NCBI RefSeq assembly: GCF_002099425.1
Contig: NW_018344262.1
Span: forward strand, 322,501-386,500
Direction: 5' to 3'
DNA length: 64,000 bases
Origin: Phascolarctos cinereus
Taxonomy: Eukaryota > Chordata > Mammalia > Diprotodontia > Phascolarctidae
Shown here: piece after piece, positions 44,340 through 55,842 of the stretch
Numbering within the stretch: the first letter of the stretch is position 1
Layout: every line of letters starts with the position of its first letter
Translations under genes and position numbers: made by a program
The notes under the pieces: model-generated
What the model was told of the DNA's origin: nothing
Database searches by the model: none
Seen by the model: the letters and a program-made list of their open reading frames with translations, nothing else

Positions 44340-45110
44340 TCCAGTTCTGAGTACTTTTCCATAATTAATCTGAAGCCTATGATTGATTAATTGAGCCTTA
44401 TTCTCACCTCATTAAAGTATCAAGACATCTTATCATTTACTTTAAGTGGAGTGGGGATGACCTGACTTGAGTAAATCAATCAGCTCCACCTTTAGACAAA
44501 CATGGGTAACAATATATCAGATTTGGGACAGGTTTATTTAACACTCCAGAAAATGACACCAAAACTCACAGCAGCCCATAAACAGATACTGAAATCTCAT
44601 CCTGAGTACTCAAATGGCCCAGCAGCCCCTCCCCCAGGTCCTCTGGAAGTGAATAGAGCTTGGAATTGTTTCTGGGGCAGTCCTTTAGCATTCTGCTGGG
44701 TCCCCGGCCCTCCTGCAACTTTCTGCCCAGTCCCTCCTAGACTCAGTGTCACCCTGTGATTGGGACTCCCTCCAGAAGAAGGCTGATGAACTTTGGGGGC
44801 TTGTGAACAAGCAGTCCCCTTGCTATTGGATGGGCACTGTCCAATTAACTAAGTGATTCTGCTTTCCAAGTAGGACATTGCCGGGAAAAGATGTCGACAA
44901 CAAGGCTCTCCTTTGTCCAGGGAAAGGCACTTCCCTCTCTTTAGAAACTCCCATTCCTAAAGTCTTGAGGTTAGGAAATTTTAAACTTGGGCTACTGAAG
45001 GGGTCCACACATGTCTCTACAGAAACTCCATCAATGTCTTGGCTGCTGCTATCTCCCGGGAAGGAAAGGTCCCCTCTCACCTATTAACTCCCATTCCAGA
45101 GGCAATGTGC
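44340..45110. other. No recognised feature
   Basis: Apparently unique; nothing resembling a gene or known repeat. Confidence 0.5.
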
Positions 45111-45260
45111 AGTAGTGGATAGAAGACTTAGCTGAGGACTCAGGAAGACCTGGTCCTCAATTCTGCCTCAGGTGCTGCTCATGACCTCATGCTCATATGA
45201 CCTCATGACCTCATGCTCATTCAACCTCATGACCCTCTGGGCCTCTGCTTCTCTCCCCCA
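45110..45260 (+). mobile_element. Degenerate SINE with internal tandem duplication
   Basis: GTAGTGGATAGAAGACTTAG opens a SINE-like piece; CATGACCTCATGCTCAT is then repeated three times with variation at 45175-45232. Confidence 0.55.
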
Positions 45261-45320
45261 ACCCTGAACAGAAACCAGCAATTTACAAAAGCATATGGTG
45301 AGCTTGGGAGGGGAGTTCTT

Positions 45321-46185
45321 TTAAAAATATATATATAAATAAATTTATATATTTTTAGTTTTCAATATTTACTTCCACAAGATTTTGAGTTCCAAATTTT
45401 CACCCCATCTCACCCCTCCCCCCACCCCAAGATGGCATGCATTCTGAATATCCTTTCCTCTAGTCTGGCCTCTCTTCTATCTCTTTCCCCCCTTCTCTTA
45501 TCCCCTTTCCCTTCTATTTTCCTGTAGGGCAGGACAGACTTCTGTACCCCATTTTCTGTATTTCTTATTTCCCAGTAGCATGTGAAAACATTTTTTTTAA
45601 ACATAAGTTTTTAAAACTTTAGGTTTCAAATTTTATCCCTGCCTCCCTCCCCACCTACCCTCATTGAAAAGGCAAGCAACTCACTATAGGTTATATATGT
45701 GCAGTTATGCAAAACACTTCCATAGTAGACATGTTTTGAAAAACTAACTCTATTTCCCTTAATCCTATCCTGCCCTCCCATTTATTCTATTCTTTCTTTT
45801 GACCCTGTCCCTCCTCAGAAGTATTTACTTCTGATTACCCCCTTTCCCAATCTGACCTCCTCTCTATCATCCACCTGCTCTCTTGTTCCCTTCTCCCCCT
45901 ATTTTCCTGTAGGGTAAGACAGATTTCCATACCCAATTGAATGTGTATGGTATTCCCTCTGTAAGCCAAATCCTATGAGAATAAGATTCACTCATTCCCT
46001 CTCACCTTCCCCCGTTTCCCCTCCACTGTAAGAGACTTTTCTTTTCTGGGTTTTTTTTTTTGTGTGTGTGAGATAATTTACCCCATTTTACCTCTCCCTT
46101 TCTCCTTCTCCGAATATAATCCTCTCTCATCCCTTAGTTTTATTCTCCAGATACGACCCCTTAATCTTCAACTCACCCTGTGCCC

Positions 46186-46237
<52 letters not shown>

Positions 46238-46421
46238 CATATATACATATAATTTTTTTCCTCCAACTACCCTAATAAGTCTCTTATGATTTCTCTTTCC
46301 TGTTTACCTCTTCATGTTCCACTTGACTCTTGTATCTGAAAGTCAAATTTCCTATTCAGCTCTGGTCTTTTCATCAAGAATGCTTGAAAGTCCTCTTCTT
46401 CACTGAATGACCATTTTTTCA
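45321..46421 (-). mobile_element. Half-L1 (HAL1-like) element, short form, 12-bp TSD
   Basis: Antisense, 5'-truncated in the last codons of ORF1 (EKWSFSEEEDFQAFLMKRPE). It has the noncoding leader, no ORF2 remnant, and two successive 3'-end modules, ending in (A)AATAAATTTAT. A perfect duplication aggggagttctt lies at 45309-45320 and 46422-46433. Confidence 0.88.
46187..46238. repeat. (CTAT)n microsatellite inside the half-L1
   Basis: About 13 CTAT units. The 58.2-60.1 kb copy has a GATA/GACA run at the matching place (59274-59304). Confidence 0.95.
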
Positions 46422-46514
46422 AGGGGAGTTCTTAAACAGACACCTTTTCTTCTACCTTTCTGTTTCTTTTTCTGAGGACTTTGCCAACTCTCCATAATAT
46501 TGCTCAGATAGAGC

Positions 46515-47725
46515 AGGTATAAGGTGAATAGCCAATCTGTTGCCAAGGCCAGTCAATTTCACCTCTGCATAATCTCTTGAATATATAGGGAACTGAGCCA
46601 GATGTATAAAAATAAGAGCCATCCTCCAACTGACAAATGGTCAAAGGATATGAACAGAAGAAATAAAAGCTGTCAATACTCATATAAAAATGCTATAAAT
46701 CACTAATAATTAGAGAAATGCCCATTAAAAACAACTCTGAGGTACCATATCACACATATCAAACTGGCTGATAGGACAGAAAAGGAAAATGACAAATGCC
46801 AGAGGGGATGCGGAAAAATAGGGACACTGATACATTGTCAGTGGAGTTGTGAACTGGAGAGCAATTTGGACCTATGCCCAAAGGGCAATAAAACTGTGCA
46901 TACCCTTTGACCCAGCAATAGCACTTCTAGGGCTGTATCCCAAAGAGATCATAAAAATGGGAAAAGGACCCACATGTACAAAAATATTCATAGCAGCTCT
47001 TTTTGTGGTGGCAAAGAATTGGAAACTGAGAGGATGCCCATCCATTGGGGAATGGCTGAACAAGTTGTGGCAAATGAATGTAATGGAATACTATTGTGTA
47101 ATAAGAAATGATGAACAAGTGGGTTTCAGAAAAAACCTGGAAAGATTTAAGTGAACTGATGCTGAGTGAAGTGAGCAGAACCAGGAGAACATTGTACACA
47201 GTAACAAGAACACTATGGGATGATCAACTATGAATGCCTTAGCTATTCCCAGCAATACAATGATCCACAACAATTTCAAAAAGCTCATGAGAAAAAATGC
47301 TATTCACATCCAGAGAAAGAACTGATGGAGTCTGAATACAGATCCTTTCTGTACTTTTTCATAAGTTTTTTTTTTCCTTTTGGTCTGTTTCTTCTTTCAC
47401 AACATGGAAATATGTTTTACGTGATTGGCCATGTATGTCAAATTGCTTGCCATCTTTTTTTTTTAAGGCAATTGGGGTTAAGTGACTTGCCCAGGGTCAC
47501 ACAGCTACTAAATGTCAAGTGTTTGGTCTGAGACTGGATTTGAACTCAGGTCCTCCTGACTTCAGGGCCGGTGCTCTAGCCACCGCGCCACCTGGCTACC
47601 CCAAATTGCTTACCATCTTATGGAGGGGGGAGTGAGGACAGGAGAGAGAAAATTTGGAATGCGAAAATTTTAAATGAATGTTAAAATTTGCATCAACACG
47701 TAATTAGAAAAAATAAAATACTATT
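46515..47725 (+). mobile_element. L1 LINE, ORF2 C-terminus and 3' UTR
   Basis: The best-preserved ORF2 end here: YAQRAIKLCIPFDPAIALLG, LYPKEIIKMGKGPTCTKIFI, AALFVVAKNWKLRGCPSIGE and WLNKLWQMNVMEYYCVIRND (46849-47154). It is 5'-truncated. A SINE is inserted in the 3' UTR. Confidence 0.92.
47457..47602 (-). mobile_element. tRNA-derived marsupial SINE, antisense, 17-bp TSD
   Basis: T tail, GGTCACACAGCTACTAAATG, CACCGCGCCACCTGGCTACCCC. The duplication aaattgcttgccatctt (47440-47456) and aaattgcttaccatctt (47603-47619) has one mismatch. It is inserted in an L1. Confidence 0.93.
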
Positions 47726-47729
47726 AAAA

Positions 47730-48685
47730 ATTAAATTAAATTAAGGTAAAAAACTTGCTTCCTACAGTTGCTATTTTGCAAACCTTAAAGTACTAAAGAA
47801 ATGTGAGACTGTTATTACTATGTGCCTATGTGATTTTAAGCTCCTTGAGACTTATGAGCTGCCCTTTTTGGAGGGATCCAGTCATGTGACTTCATCACTC
47901 CAAAACAGGCCTCTTTTCAGCTTTCACTCATTGGTCCTACTTGGGCCCTCTGGAGCCAAGCAGATCAAATCCAAACAAGGAATTTCTCATCCACAGGACA
48001 GACCTTCAAATATATGCAAAAAGCTGTTATGCCTCCCTTCCACCTCCAAGTCTTCTCTTCTCCAGGATAAAAATCCTTTAATAGATCTTTACCTGGCATG
48101 ATCTTCAGGTCGTTTGCCCTCCTCTTCCTGGACATTAATGTGGACAAGCATTCTTTGCTACTATATTACACTGTTAATGCATACTGAACTTGAGGTCCAC
48201 TAACTATCCAAGAACTTTTTTCAGGTGGCTATTAGGCATATCTCCTCCCTCCTGTCCTTGTCAAGTCAATTTTTTTTTAACACAAATGTAAGATTTTGTA
48301 TCTATTCCTGTCAAATGCCATAGCTCCTCAGACCCAAAGGACCTCCTTCTACACTTCCTGCTGCTGCCTCATTGCCAGACTCCCCAGGTGAGAATTGGAA
48401 CCATAGATCCTCAGACTGCCCAGGTACCTGGAGTCTTCCTTCTCCTGCTGGGCACAAAAGGCTGCAAGGGGCCAGGCCGGGCATCTTCCATCTGTCCCAA
48501 AGCAACCACTTCCATCTGTGCAAGGACAAGGCAACTTTCACCTCCTACTGCCAGTCCAATTTCCCAACTGAGATGTGGAGAACCTACCGTGCAAAGTAAA
48601 GCAACCTTCCCTTTGACTTCAGGTATCTCATCTCCTTCTGTGCCAGTCCTGTAAGGGCAGAGGATGGTGCCCTCCACTCAATGAT
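47730..48685. other. No recognised gene
   Basis: No known feature. The 48340-48660 part is open in several frames and could be the 5' end of the LINE that follows, but I cannot show it. Confidence 0.45.
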
Positions 48686-50499
48686 GAACATTCTCACACC
48701 TGGTCGTACCCTTCACATCTCTGTGACTCTGAACTCTTGTAGATCATCCAAACCCCACTCAACACCCCCTACTACCTGATTCCTTACCCCCATCCCCCTC
48801 AACCCTCCCACTCCAAAGTTTCATCCCAATTCCCCCCAGCCCTTCTACCATGCCCTCTGGAATGCCTGTTCCATAGACAACAAGCTTCCCCTCATCTTAA
48901 ATATTTTCCTCTCCCACTTCTATCTACCAACTCTTACTGAAACCTGGCTACCTCCAGCGGCTGTTGTCCATAGACCTCCAGGTCACACTCCTTCCTTCCA
49001 TGGAGAGTTTGGTATCTGGCTCACAATTTTTCTCTCCTCCCCAACTCCTGCCCTCATACTAGGGAACTTCAACATACATATTAACTGTCTCTCAAATGCC
49101 TTAACCACTCAGTTCCTCAACCTACTCACCCTCCATGAGCTCCACCTAATCTTAGCCACACACAAAAGTGGTCATACCCTTGATCTTTCCATCACCCACA
49201 AATGTACCACTTCTATTTTCAAGGATTCTGAAATACCCATATCCAACCATCATCTATTGGCTTTTCACCTCTCCTTCTGCCCTCTCTAACAAAACTCTAC
49301 TCTTCATCCATGCTGTGACCTCCAATCCCTTGACCCCTCACTCCTCTCCCAGGGAATCTTCCCTACATTAGCCACTCTCTCCTCTTCTCCCCATCTTGAC
49401 TACTTGGCAAACCAATTCAACTCTACTCTCTTGAACCCCTAGCCTCTTTATCTTATCACCAATTGTGCTGAGCCAAGTCTCAGCCTTGGATCATTACCAC
49501 CATTTACCACCTTCACTCCTACACACATGCTGATGAACAAAGATGGAGAAATTCATGCAACTGTCTGATTGGTCCACTGCAAATTTATGCTACACAATCC
49601 CAACTGGGCTCTCACCGCTGCTAGGCAATCCGACTATACCTACTTTGTCAACTCAATCTCCCACTCTCTACAGCAGCTCTTCCTAACCTTTTCATTCCTC
49701 CTCAGACCTCCCATGGCTCCCTGTCCCTTGCCCTCTCAGTCAAGAACCTTGTTTCATATTTTAAAATTGAGGATGTTCAACTGTGAGCTCCCTCTTTTCC
49801 TCTCTTTCTCACCTCCTATCACTCAGGTGCTTTCTGCCACAATTTCCTCCTTCACCTATGTCTCACATAATGAAGTGGCCTTACTCCTTACCAAAGCTAA
49901 CCCCTCTATTTGTTCAAGTGATCCCATTCTATCCTGTCTCCTTCAGCAGATTGCCCTCTCTGTCATCCCCACTCTATCACTTATCCTCAATCTCTCCCTC
50001 TCCACTGACTCATTTCCTACTGCCTACAGCATGCCCATGTCTCCTGCATTCTGAAAAAACTCTCATCTGCTTCTTTCATCCTCGATATCATCCTTTGCAG
50101 CTAAACTTCTCAAAAGAACCATCTACAAAAGGAGCCTACACTTTCTTTCCTCTCATTCTCTTCTTAACCCCTTACAAAAACTGAAACTGCTCTCTCCAAA
50201 GTTACTAATGATCTCTTAGTCACCAAATCTAGTGGCCTTTTCTTCATCCTCATTCTCCTTGACCTCTCTGCAGCCTTTAACACTGTTGATCACCTTCTCC
50301 TCCTTGATATCCTCTTCTCTTTAGGTTTTTGGGACACCCCTCTCTCTCCTGGTTCTCTTCCTACCTATCAGACCACTTCTTCTCTGCCTCCTTTGATGTA
50401 CCATCTCCAGATCACACCCTCTAACCATAGATGTCCCTCAGGATTCTATCCTGGGCCCTCTCTACTACTTCACTGAGTGATCTCTTTAGCTCCCATGGA

Positions 50500-51336
50500 T
50501 TTAATTACCATCTCCATGCTGATGATTCTCAAATCTACCTATCCTGCCCTAACCCTCTGCTGATCTCCAATCTCCCATCTCCAACTGCTTTTCAGACATC
50601 TTGAATTGGGTGTCCAGGAGACATCTTAAACTCACTATGTCTAAAACAGAACTCATTATCCTTCCCCCTAAACCTTTCCTACTTCCTGCCTTGCCCATTA
50701 CTGTAGAGGGCAACACCAGTCTCCTTCAGGTTCACCAGCTAGGAGTCATCCTGGATTCCTCACTAGTTGTCTCCCACCCTATCCAAGCTGTTGCCAAAGC
50801 CTGCCACTTTCACCTTTTCAACATCCCTTGAATACCCCACCCCTGCTTTCTCTCCTCTGCCCCTGCCACTGCTATGGTGCAGGCCCTCATCACTGATGCC
50901 TGGACTATTGCAATAGCTGCTGGGGGCTCTGCCTGACTCAGGTCTCTCCTCACTCCCATCCATGCTCTATTCAGACACCAAAGTGATTTTCTTTAAATAA
51001 AAATCTGCTCATGTCACACACTCCCCTCTCCACCCCCCTTCAATAAACTCGTTTCCAGGAGCAAATACAAAATGGTGTGTTTGGTATTGGCATTCAAGCT
51101 CTTTATCACCTAGCCTCCTCCCACCTTTCCAGTTTCCTTACATCTTACTCCCCAACACATACTCTTCAATCCTGTGACAGTGGCCTGAAGGCTGTTCCAT
51201 GAAAAAGACCCTCCATCTTTTGGCTCTGGGCACTTTCTCTGGCTGTCCCTCATACCCAGAATGCTCTCCCTCCTCTGCTCTGACTACTGACCTCCCTGAC
51301 TTCCTTTAAGTCCCAACTAAAATCCCACCTCCTATA
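50500..51336. repeat. Near-identical inverted repeat, arm 2
   Basis: Reverse complement of 32525-33365 with about 6 mismatches. It ends at the L1 insertion point on one side and at about 50500 on the other, where identity falls sharply. Confidence 0.88.
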
Positions 51337-51628
51337 TTTTTTTTTGCTTTCATTTTTTCAAAATTAATTTATTTTGATTTATCAACAATCACTTCCATAA
51401 GCTTTTGAGTTTTAATTTTTTCTCCCCCTCCCTCCCTACCTCTCTCCCCAAGACAGCATGCAATCTGATATAGGCTATGCATATACATTACTATTAAACA
51501 TATTTTCATTATTAGTGATGCTATAAATAAGAATTAGAACCAATAGGAGGAACCACCAGAAAGAGGCAACAAAAAACAACAGAAGAAAAAAATTGCAAAT
51601 AGTATGCTTCCACCTGCATTCAAACTCC
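51337..51628 (-). mobile_element. L1 3' UTR, antisense, ~14-bp TSD
   Basis: The reverse of an L1 end (TTTATTTTGATTTATCAACAA, CACTTCCATAAGCTTTTGAG, CCAATAGGAGGAACCACCAG). The flanks atcccacctcctata (51322-51336) and atcccacctctata (51629-51642) differ by one base. Inserted in the L2/CR1-type LINE. Confidence 0.92.
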
Positions 51629-51689
51629 ATCCCACCTCTATAGGAAGCCCTCCCGAACCCTCGATCCTGTTGGTTACTTTCGATCTAAT

Positions 51690-52200
51690 TTAGCCCTCTG
51701 CTGAGATGGTTTTATCAGAGTGTGGCTGCTGTGCATACTACAGTTTCTTGGAAGCACAAGTGAGAGTTGGGTAGACACCAAAGGTGGATGAGAAGCCTCA
51801 AAGAGGACTTGGGGGTGTTCAGGGAGGACTAGCAGCATACCCTAGTGTTTGTGGGTAACCAAAAGGCCTCAAACCCATCAGTTAGTTAGGTGGATGTCTA
51901 CTCCTATGATGTGAAGACTTCCCCCAATAGAATGGGCTGATGAGAACAATTTGTTCCAACAGTCATGAAGGTGACTGAAGTAGGCACTGTGGACTGCTTA
52001 GAGCTTAGTCAGACATCAAAGATGCCACAATCATCCACTGTATCCCAGGCCATCTCTGGTTGTCTTGACTTTTGTCTTGCCACTGGACTTTAATGACTGG
52101 AAAAGAGTGAGGCTGAAGACTTTCTGACAACTCTGCTTCACTTAAATCCAATTCATGCGCAATTATCCCATGATGTCATTGGTCCTCTTCAAGAAAGGAC
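51690..52200 (+). mobile_element. Element with an RTE-like tail (RTESINE-like)
   Basis: Same family as 43915-44335, ending TGATGTCATTGGTCCTCTTC. It separates the LINE body from its last ~190 bases. Confidence 0.68.
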
Positions 52201-52399
52201 GAACATCAATTTTTCCTATATATAGCTTGCTTTGTATATACTTATTTGTGTGTTGTCTCCCTCATTAAATTGTATGCTCCTTGAGAGCAGGGACTATCTT
52301 CTGCTTCTTTTTGAATCCCCAGTACTTAGCACAGTGCCTTGCAAATAGTAGGCACTAAATAAATGTTGATTGATTGACTGATTGATCAAATGCCAACAT

Positions 52400-52935
52400 A
52401 TTTGATTCAGGCCAATGTTCTAGCCTGTTGAGAGCTTATGGGATCCTGACTATCATCCAATGTGTCCACTTTCCTACCTAGTTTGGCATTGTCTACATAT
52501 TTAATCATCTATGCCTTTATCCAAGCCACTAATTTTTCATTGTAAATATGAGGTCCTATTGGACACTAGTAGTGGGTTTGGGGAAGAAAAGGAGGGGACA
52601 AATGCTTCCAAAAGAATGACTTTTCCTCAAAATTTTGCTTTGGACCAGGCCTACTTATATATATACTTCAATATTTACTTTACAATCTCACCCATGTGGC
52701 AATGCCTTCCAATGGCATGTATCATAGTCTACCCAGGCCTGGGATATTTTTGTCCATAATCTGCTGTAAATCAAGCACAGAAGGCCTATCCAACATGTTG
52801 GGATGGGTGTAGGGAAGCAGGGTAGGTCTTCTTCTGGACCTCTAGGCTTTCCATTATTCAAGTCATGCTCTTACCATATGATGGGCCCACTTCCAAATTC
52901 AATCCTTTACTCTCTTTCCCCTGCAAAATTCTTAG
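52400..52935. other. No recognised feature
   Basis: Apparently unique, AT-rich sequence. Confidence 0.5.
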
Positions 52936-52939
52936 CTGA

Positions 52940-53085
52940 AATCGTCAATCAGACAAGAATTTATTAAGCACTTACTGTATGCCAGGCACTGTGCTAAGCG
53001 CTAGAAATAGGAATGCAAGGAGAAAGGAAGGCAGTCCCTTCCCTCAAGGAACTTACATTCTAATGAAGGAAGATAATACATTAAA
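52940..53085 (-). mobile_element. L2-type 3' end, antisense
   Basis: TTTATTAAGCACTTACTGTATGCCAGGCAC, GTGCTAAGCGCTAG and CTCAAGGAACTTACATTCTAATG: the reverse of the LINE 3' end. Confidence 0.8.
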
Positions 53086-53089
53086 GGGG

Positions 53090-55058
53090 CCTGGGGGGTG
53101 GGGGGAGCAGGGAGAAGGGACACAGCAAAGGGGAATGGAAGATGAGTCAGCAGTGGAGCCTGGTTGGCCTGGGCCTCCTCCTTACTTTGGAGGTTCTAGG
53201 AGACGCCCACCTCCAATTCCACAAACATTTATTAGTTATGATAGCGTGCCAGACACTGTGGTGTCATTTCAAGAGGAAGAGAGTGCTGATACCTGGGAGC
53301 ACCTCATGTAGGAGGTGGAACTTGAGACATAGCTGTTCAATTGGACTGAACAGTCCAGAGCTCTCTGCTCAAAAGCATGCTAAGGCTACTGAGTTCAGGT
53401 CAACATGGAGAGAGTATCAGGGTTGGGAACATCTGAAATCAGCCAGAGTGTGTGGAGAAAGTAGGAGTCGACTGCCAAGGGAAGCTGAAGCCTTCACAGG
53501 GTTTAGGAATGAGCCTGCTTGTCTCTAGCATTAAGCAGCTCCCAGACCTACCTCGATTCCCTAATTAGCTCAGATCTGGCCCTAGAACTAGCCTGGGGTG
53601 GCTGGTTGTCAGTGCCAGCAGCCAGGAGCCTCTTATCTGGTGTGCCAGTCTTGCCACATTCCCCCAGCTCACAGCAAAAGGCCACACAAACAACTCAAGC
53701 CAGGGGGAGCAGGCAGTACTCCAAACACTCACTTGGGTTTCCTGGCCTGGAGGCAAACTTCTCTTCTGGAATTGGCCACCTGACCCCTCATCCAGGATAC
53801 CGCATCACCTGCACTTTTAGCTGAATTTGCTGCTCCGTGGATGCTGAGAGGACAGGTGCCCCCCACTTCTGCTCATAGTGGGACGAAATCTATGAGGCAA
53901 GCTGAACAAAGTGTCATCAAACCAGACTCCTATATGGAGGAATCTGGAGTGGGGAGTAGGGGAGGATGTCAAGAATGGGGCAGGCTGCCACTACTCTCCT
54001 CAGCCCCAATCTGCCCAGGGAGAAGACAAGAGTAATTGAAACACCTGGCATAGCCTTCCCAAAATGTGCCCTCGAATCAATTTTTTTTGAAAGACAAATT
54101 CAGTTGCAGGGGAGGATGGGCAGAGAGATATCCTAGGTCACTGCTAGGTCACTGCTTAGGATCAAGGGAAAGGTAGTTTGGCCATCTGGTGGCTTCCGGT
54201 TATTGTCACTAATTATTCTTGCTAACTAGGTACTTCTACTGCCGTGGCCAGTACCCTTTAATTTAAGTTTCCCCAGACAAAGTTCCAACCCCTGAGCCCT
54301 AGCTCCAGCCCTAAGGCCAACTTTACATAGGCAAAGGAGTTGGCAGCCTCTGCCATAGAATCTGAGGGATGCCTAAAGGCTCTTGACTGTATGAAACTCT
54401 CCCCACTTCCTGACTGCCTGAAATTAGTCTGTCTTTTGGGTTAAGGTATTGAATGCAAAATAAAAAGCCAAGTATTATGGTAGGAAGGGGGTAAAAAAAA
54501 AAAAAGGCAGCTAGGAGCTGCCTCCAGCCACTTCCCATTCAAGATTCTTCCACCCCGGAGTCTGGGCCTGGTATGATGACAGTTCAGCCTGTCCCAAAGA
54601 TGTTGACCCACTAGGAGCAGGAAGACGGTGGAGTACCAGCCTCTTCAACAAACACAGAGGGGAAAATTCTACTACAAGTCCATGTGGATGTAGTATTAGC
54701 CCAATTATGATCCAAATCAACACTGCCTAGCACAGAGGCCCATGAGAGGGGAATGGAAGACAATGGAAGCAGGTCCTTATGAATCCTGGATGCTCCTGTT
54801 ACAAGGGCAAGACTCCATGGTTGCTGGGCCAGGGTTTGGAAAATCTCACCTGGGCTTACCTACCTTCAGTTAAGAGATCAGTGATCCCTTGAGGATACAT
54901 AATCAGCAAATTTGAATTGAGCCCCTGTTGTATGTCCAGCCTTGTGCTCTGCTATAGTCATAAGGGAGCCAGTATGAGCCACCCCCTGAAAGCCCACAAG
55001 GGGAAGGGAGCAGTGGTGGCCCATAATCCTGGATACTTGGATGGCCCAGGGGTCACTT
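53090..55058. other. Longest repeat-poor stretch in the spacer
   Basis: About 2 kb with almost no repeat that I recognise (a short L2-like motif near 53218). Open frames up to 128 codons (53142-53528) look like chance: no start context, no known motif. It is a reasonable place to look for conserved regulatory DNA. Confidence 0.5.
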
Positions 55059-55075
55059 GAGAAGAGCATGGCAGA

Positions 55076-55240
55076 AGGGGCAGCCAGGTGGTGCAGTGGA
55101 TAGAGTACCAGCCCTGGATTCAGGAGGACCTGAGTTCAAATTCGGCCTCAGACACTTGACACTTACTAGCTGTGTGACCCTAGGAAAGTCACTTAACCCC
55201 ATCGCCTAGCAAATTTAAAAAAAATAATTTAAAAAAGAGA
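55076..55240 (+). mobile_element. tRNA-derived marsupial SINE, 17-bp TSD
   Basis: GGGGCAGCCAGGTGGTGCAG, GAGTTCAAATTCGGCC and an A-rich tail. A perfect duplication gagaagagcatggcaga lies at 55059-55075 and 55241-55257. Confidence 0.94.
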
Positions 55241-55604
55241 GAGAAGAGCATGGCAGAGCGGGAAGCAAGTCCACCTAGAGTGAAGAAACCTGAGTTGGAA
55301 TCCTGCTTCCAATGGCCTGTGTGCCCCCTAGGCCAGCTGCTTCACCTCGCTGAGGCAGCTTCCTCCTGCTAATGGGGACTTAAAGTGAAAAGGGAAGGGC
55401 ACATGAATACAAAATTCACCTACTTCCCAATGCTGCCTAGGGCTGGCCCTGTTTGGAAACAAGCCTTGACTACACACGTAATTAGACTAGTCTCTGTCCT
55501 GGAGGAATATATGTCTCAGCTCTGATTCCTGCCCTCTGGAAGCTTATCTAAGAAAGCTTTCCTGACAGAGATGGCAAGAAATCAATACAATAAAAATGAC
55601 AATG

Positions 55605-55837
55605 TTGTTTGGTGTTGTCGCTGTTTAGTCTATTAGTCATGTCCTATTCTTTGTGACCCCATTTGGGGTTTTCTTGGCAAAGATACTACAGTGGTTTGCC
55701 ATTTCCTTCTCCAGTAGATTAGAAGTTAGGTGACTTGCCCAGGGTCACACAGATAGTAAGTGTCTAAGGTCACATTTGAACTCAGGCCCTCCTGACTCCA
55801 GGGCCAGCACTCTATCCACAGCATCACCTAGCTGCCC
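55605..55837 (-). mobile_element. tRNA-derived marsupial SINE (long form), antisense
   Basis: GACCCCATTTGGGGTTTTCTTG, CAGGGTCACACAGATAGTAAG and CACCTAGCTGCCCTC. AAAATGACAATRTT occurs on both sides and a further time at 55865-55885, so the right flank is a small tandem array. Confidence 0.88.
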
Positions 55838-55842
55838 TCAAA

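Larger units (their letters stand above)
48690..52390 (+). mobile_element. L2/CR1-type LINE, near full length, with two insertions
   Basis: Starts near ACTCTGAACTCTTGTAGATC, matching the 5' end of the antisense copy at 36.2 kb. Endonuclease text (WNACSIDNKLPLILNIFLSH, TLTETWL) is at about 48850-48960, RT at 50210-50540 ([16 protein letters not shown]-like, HADDSQIY), C-terminal part at 50601-50831 (MNWVSRRHLKLTMSKTELII) and the 3' end at about 52390 (AATAAATGTTGATTGATTGA). An antisense L1 and an RTE-tailed element are inserted. The frame has many breaks. Confidence 0.9.

Noticed and set aside
53142-53528. A 128-codon open frame on the plus strand
   Set aside because: No known motif, overlapping open frames in other phases, and ordinary base composition; probably chance.
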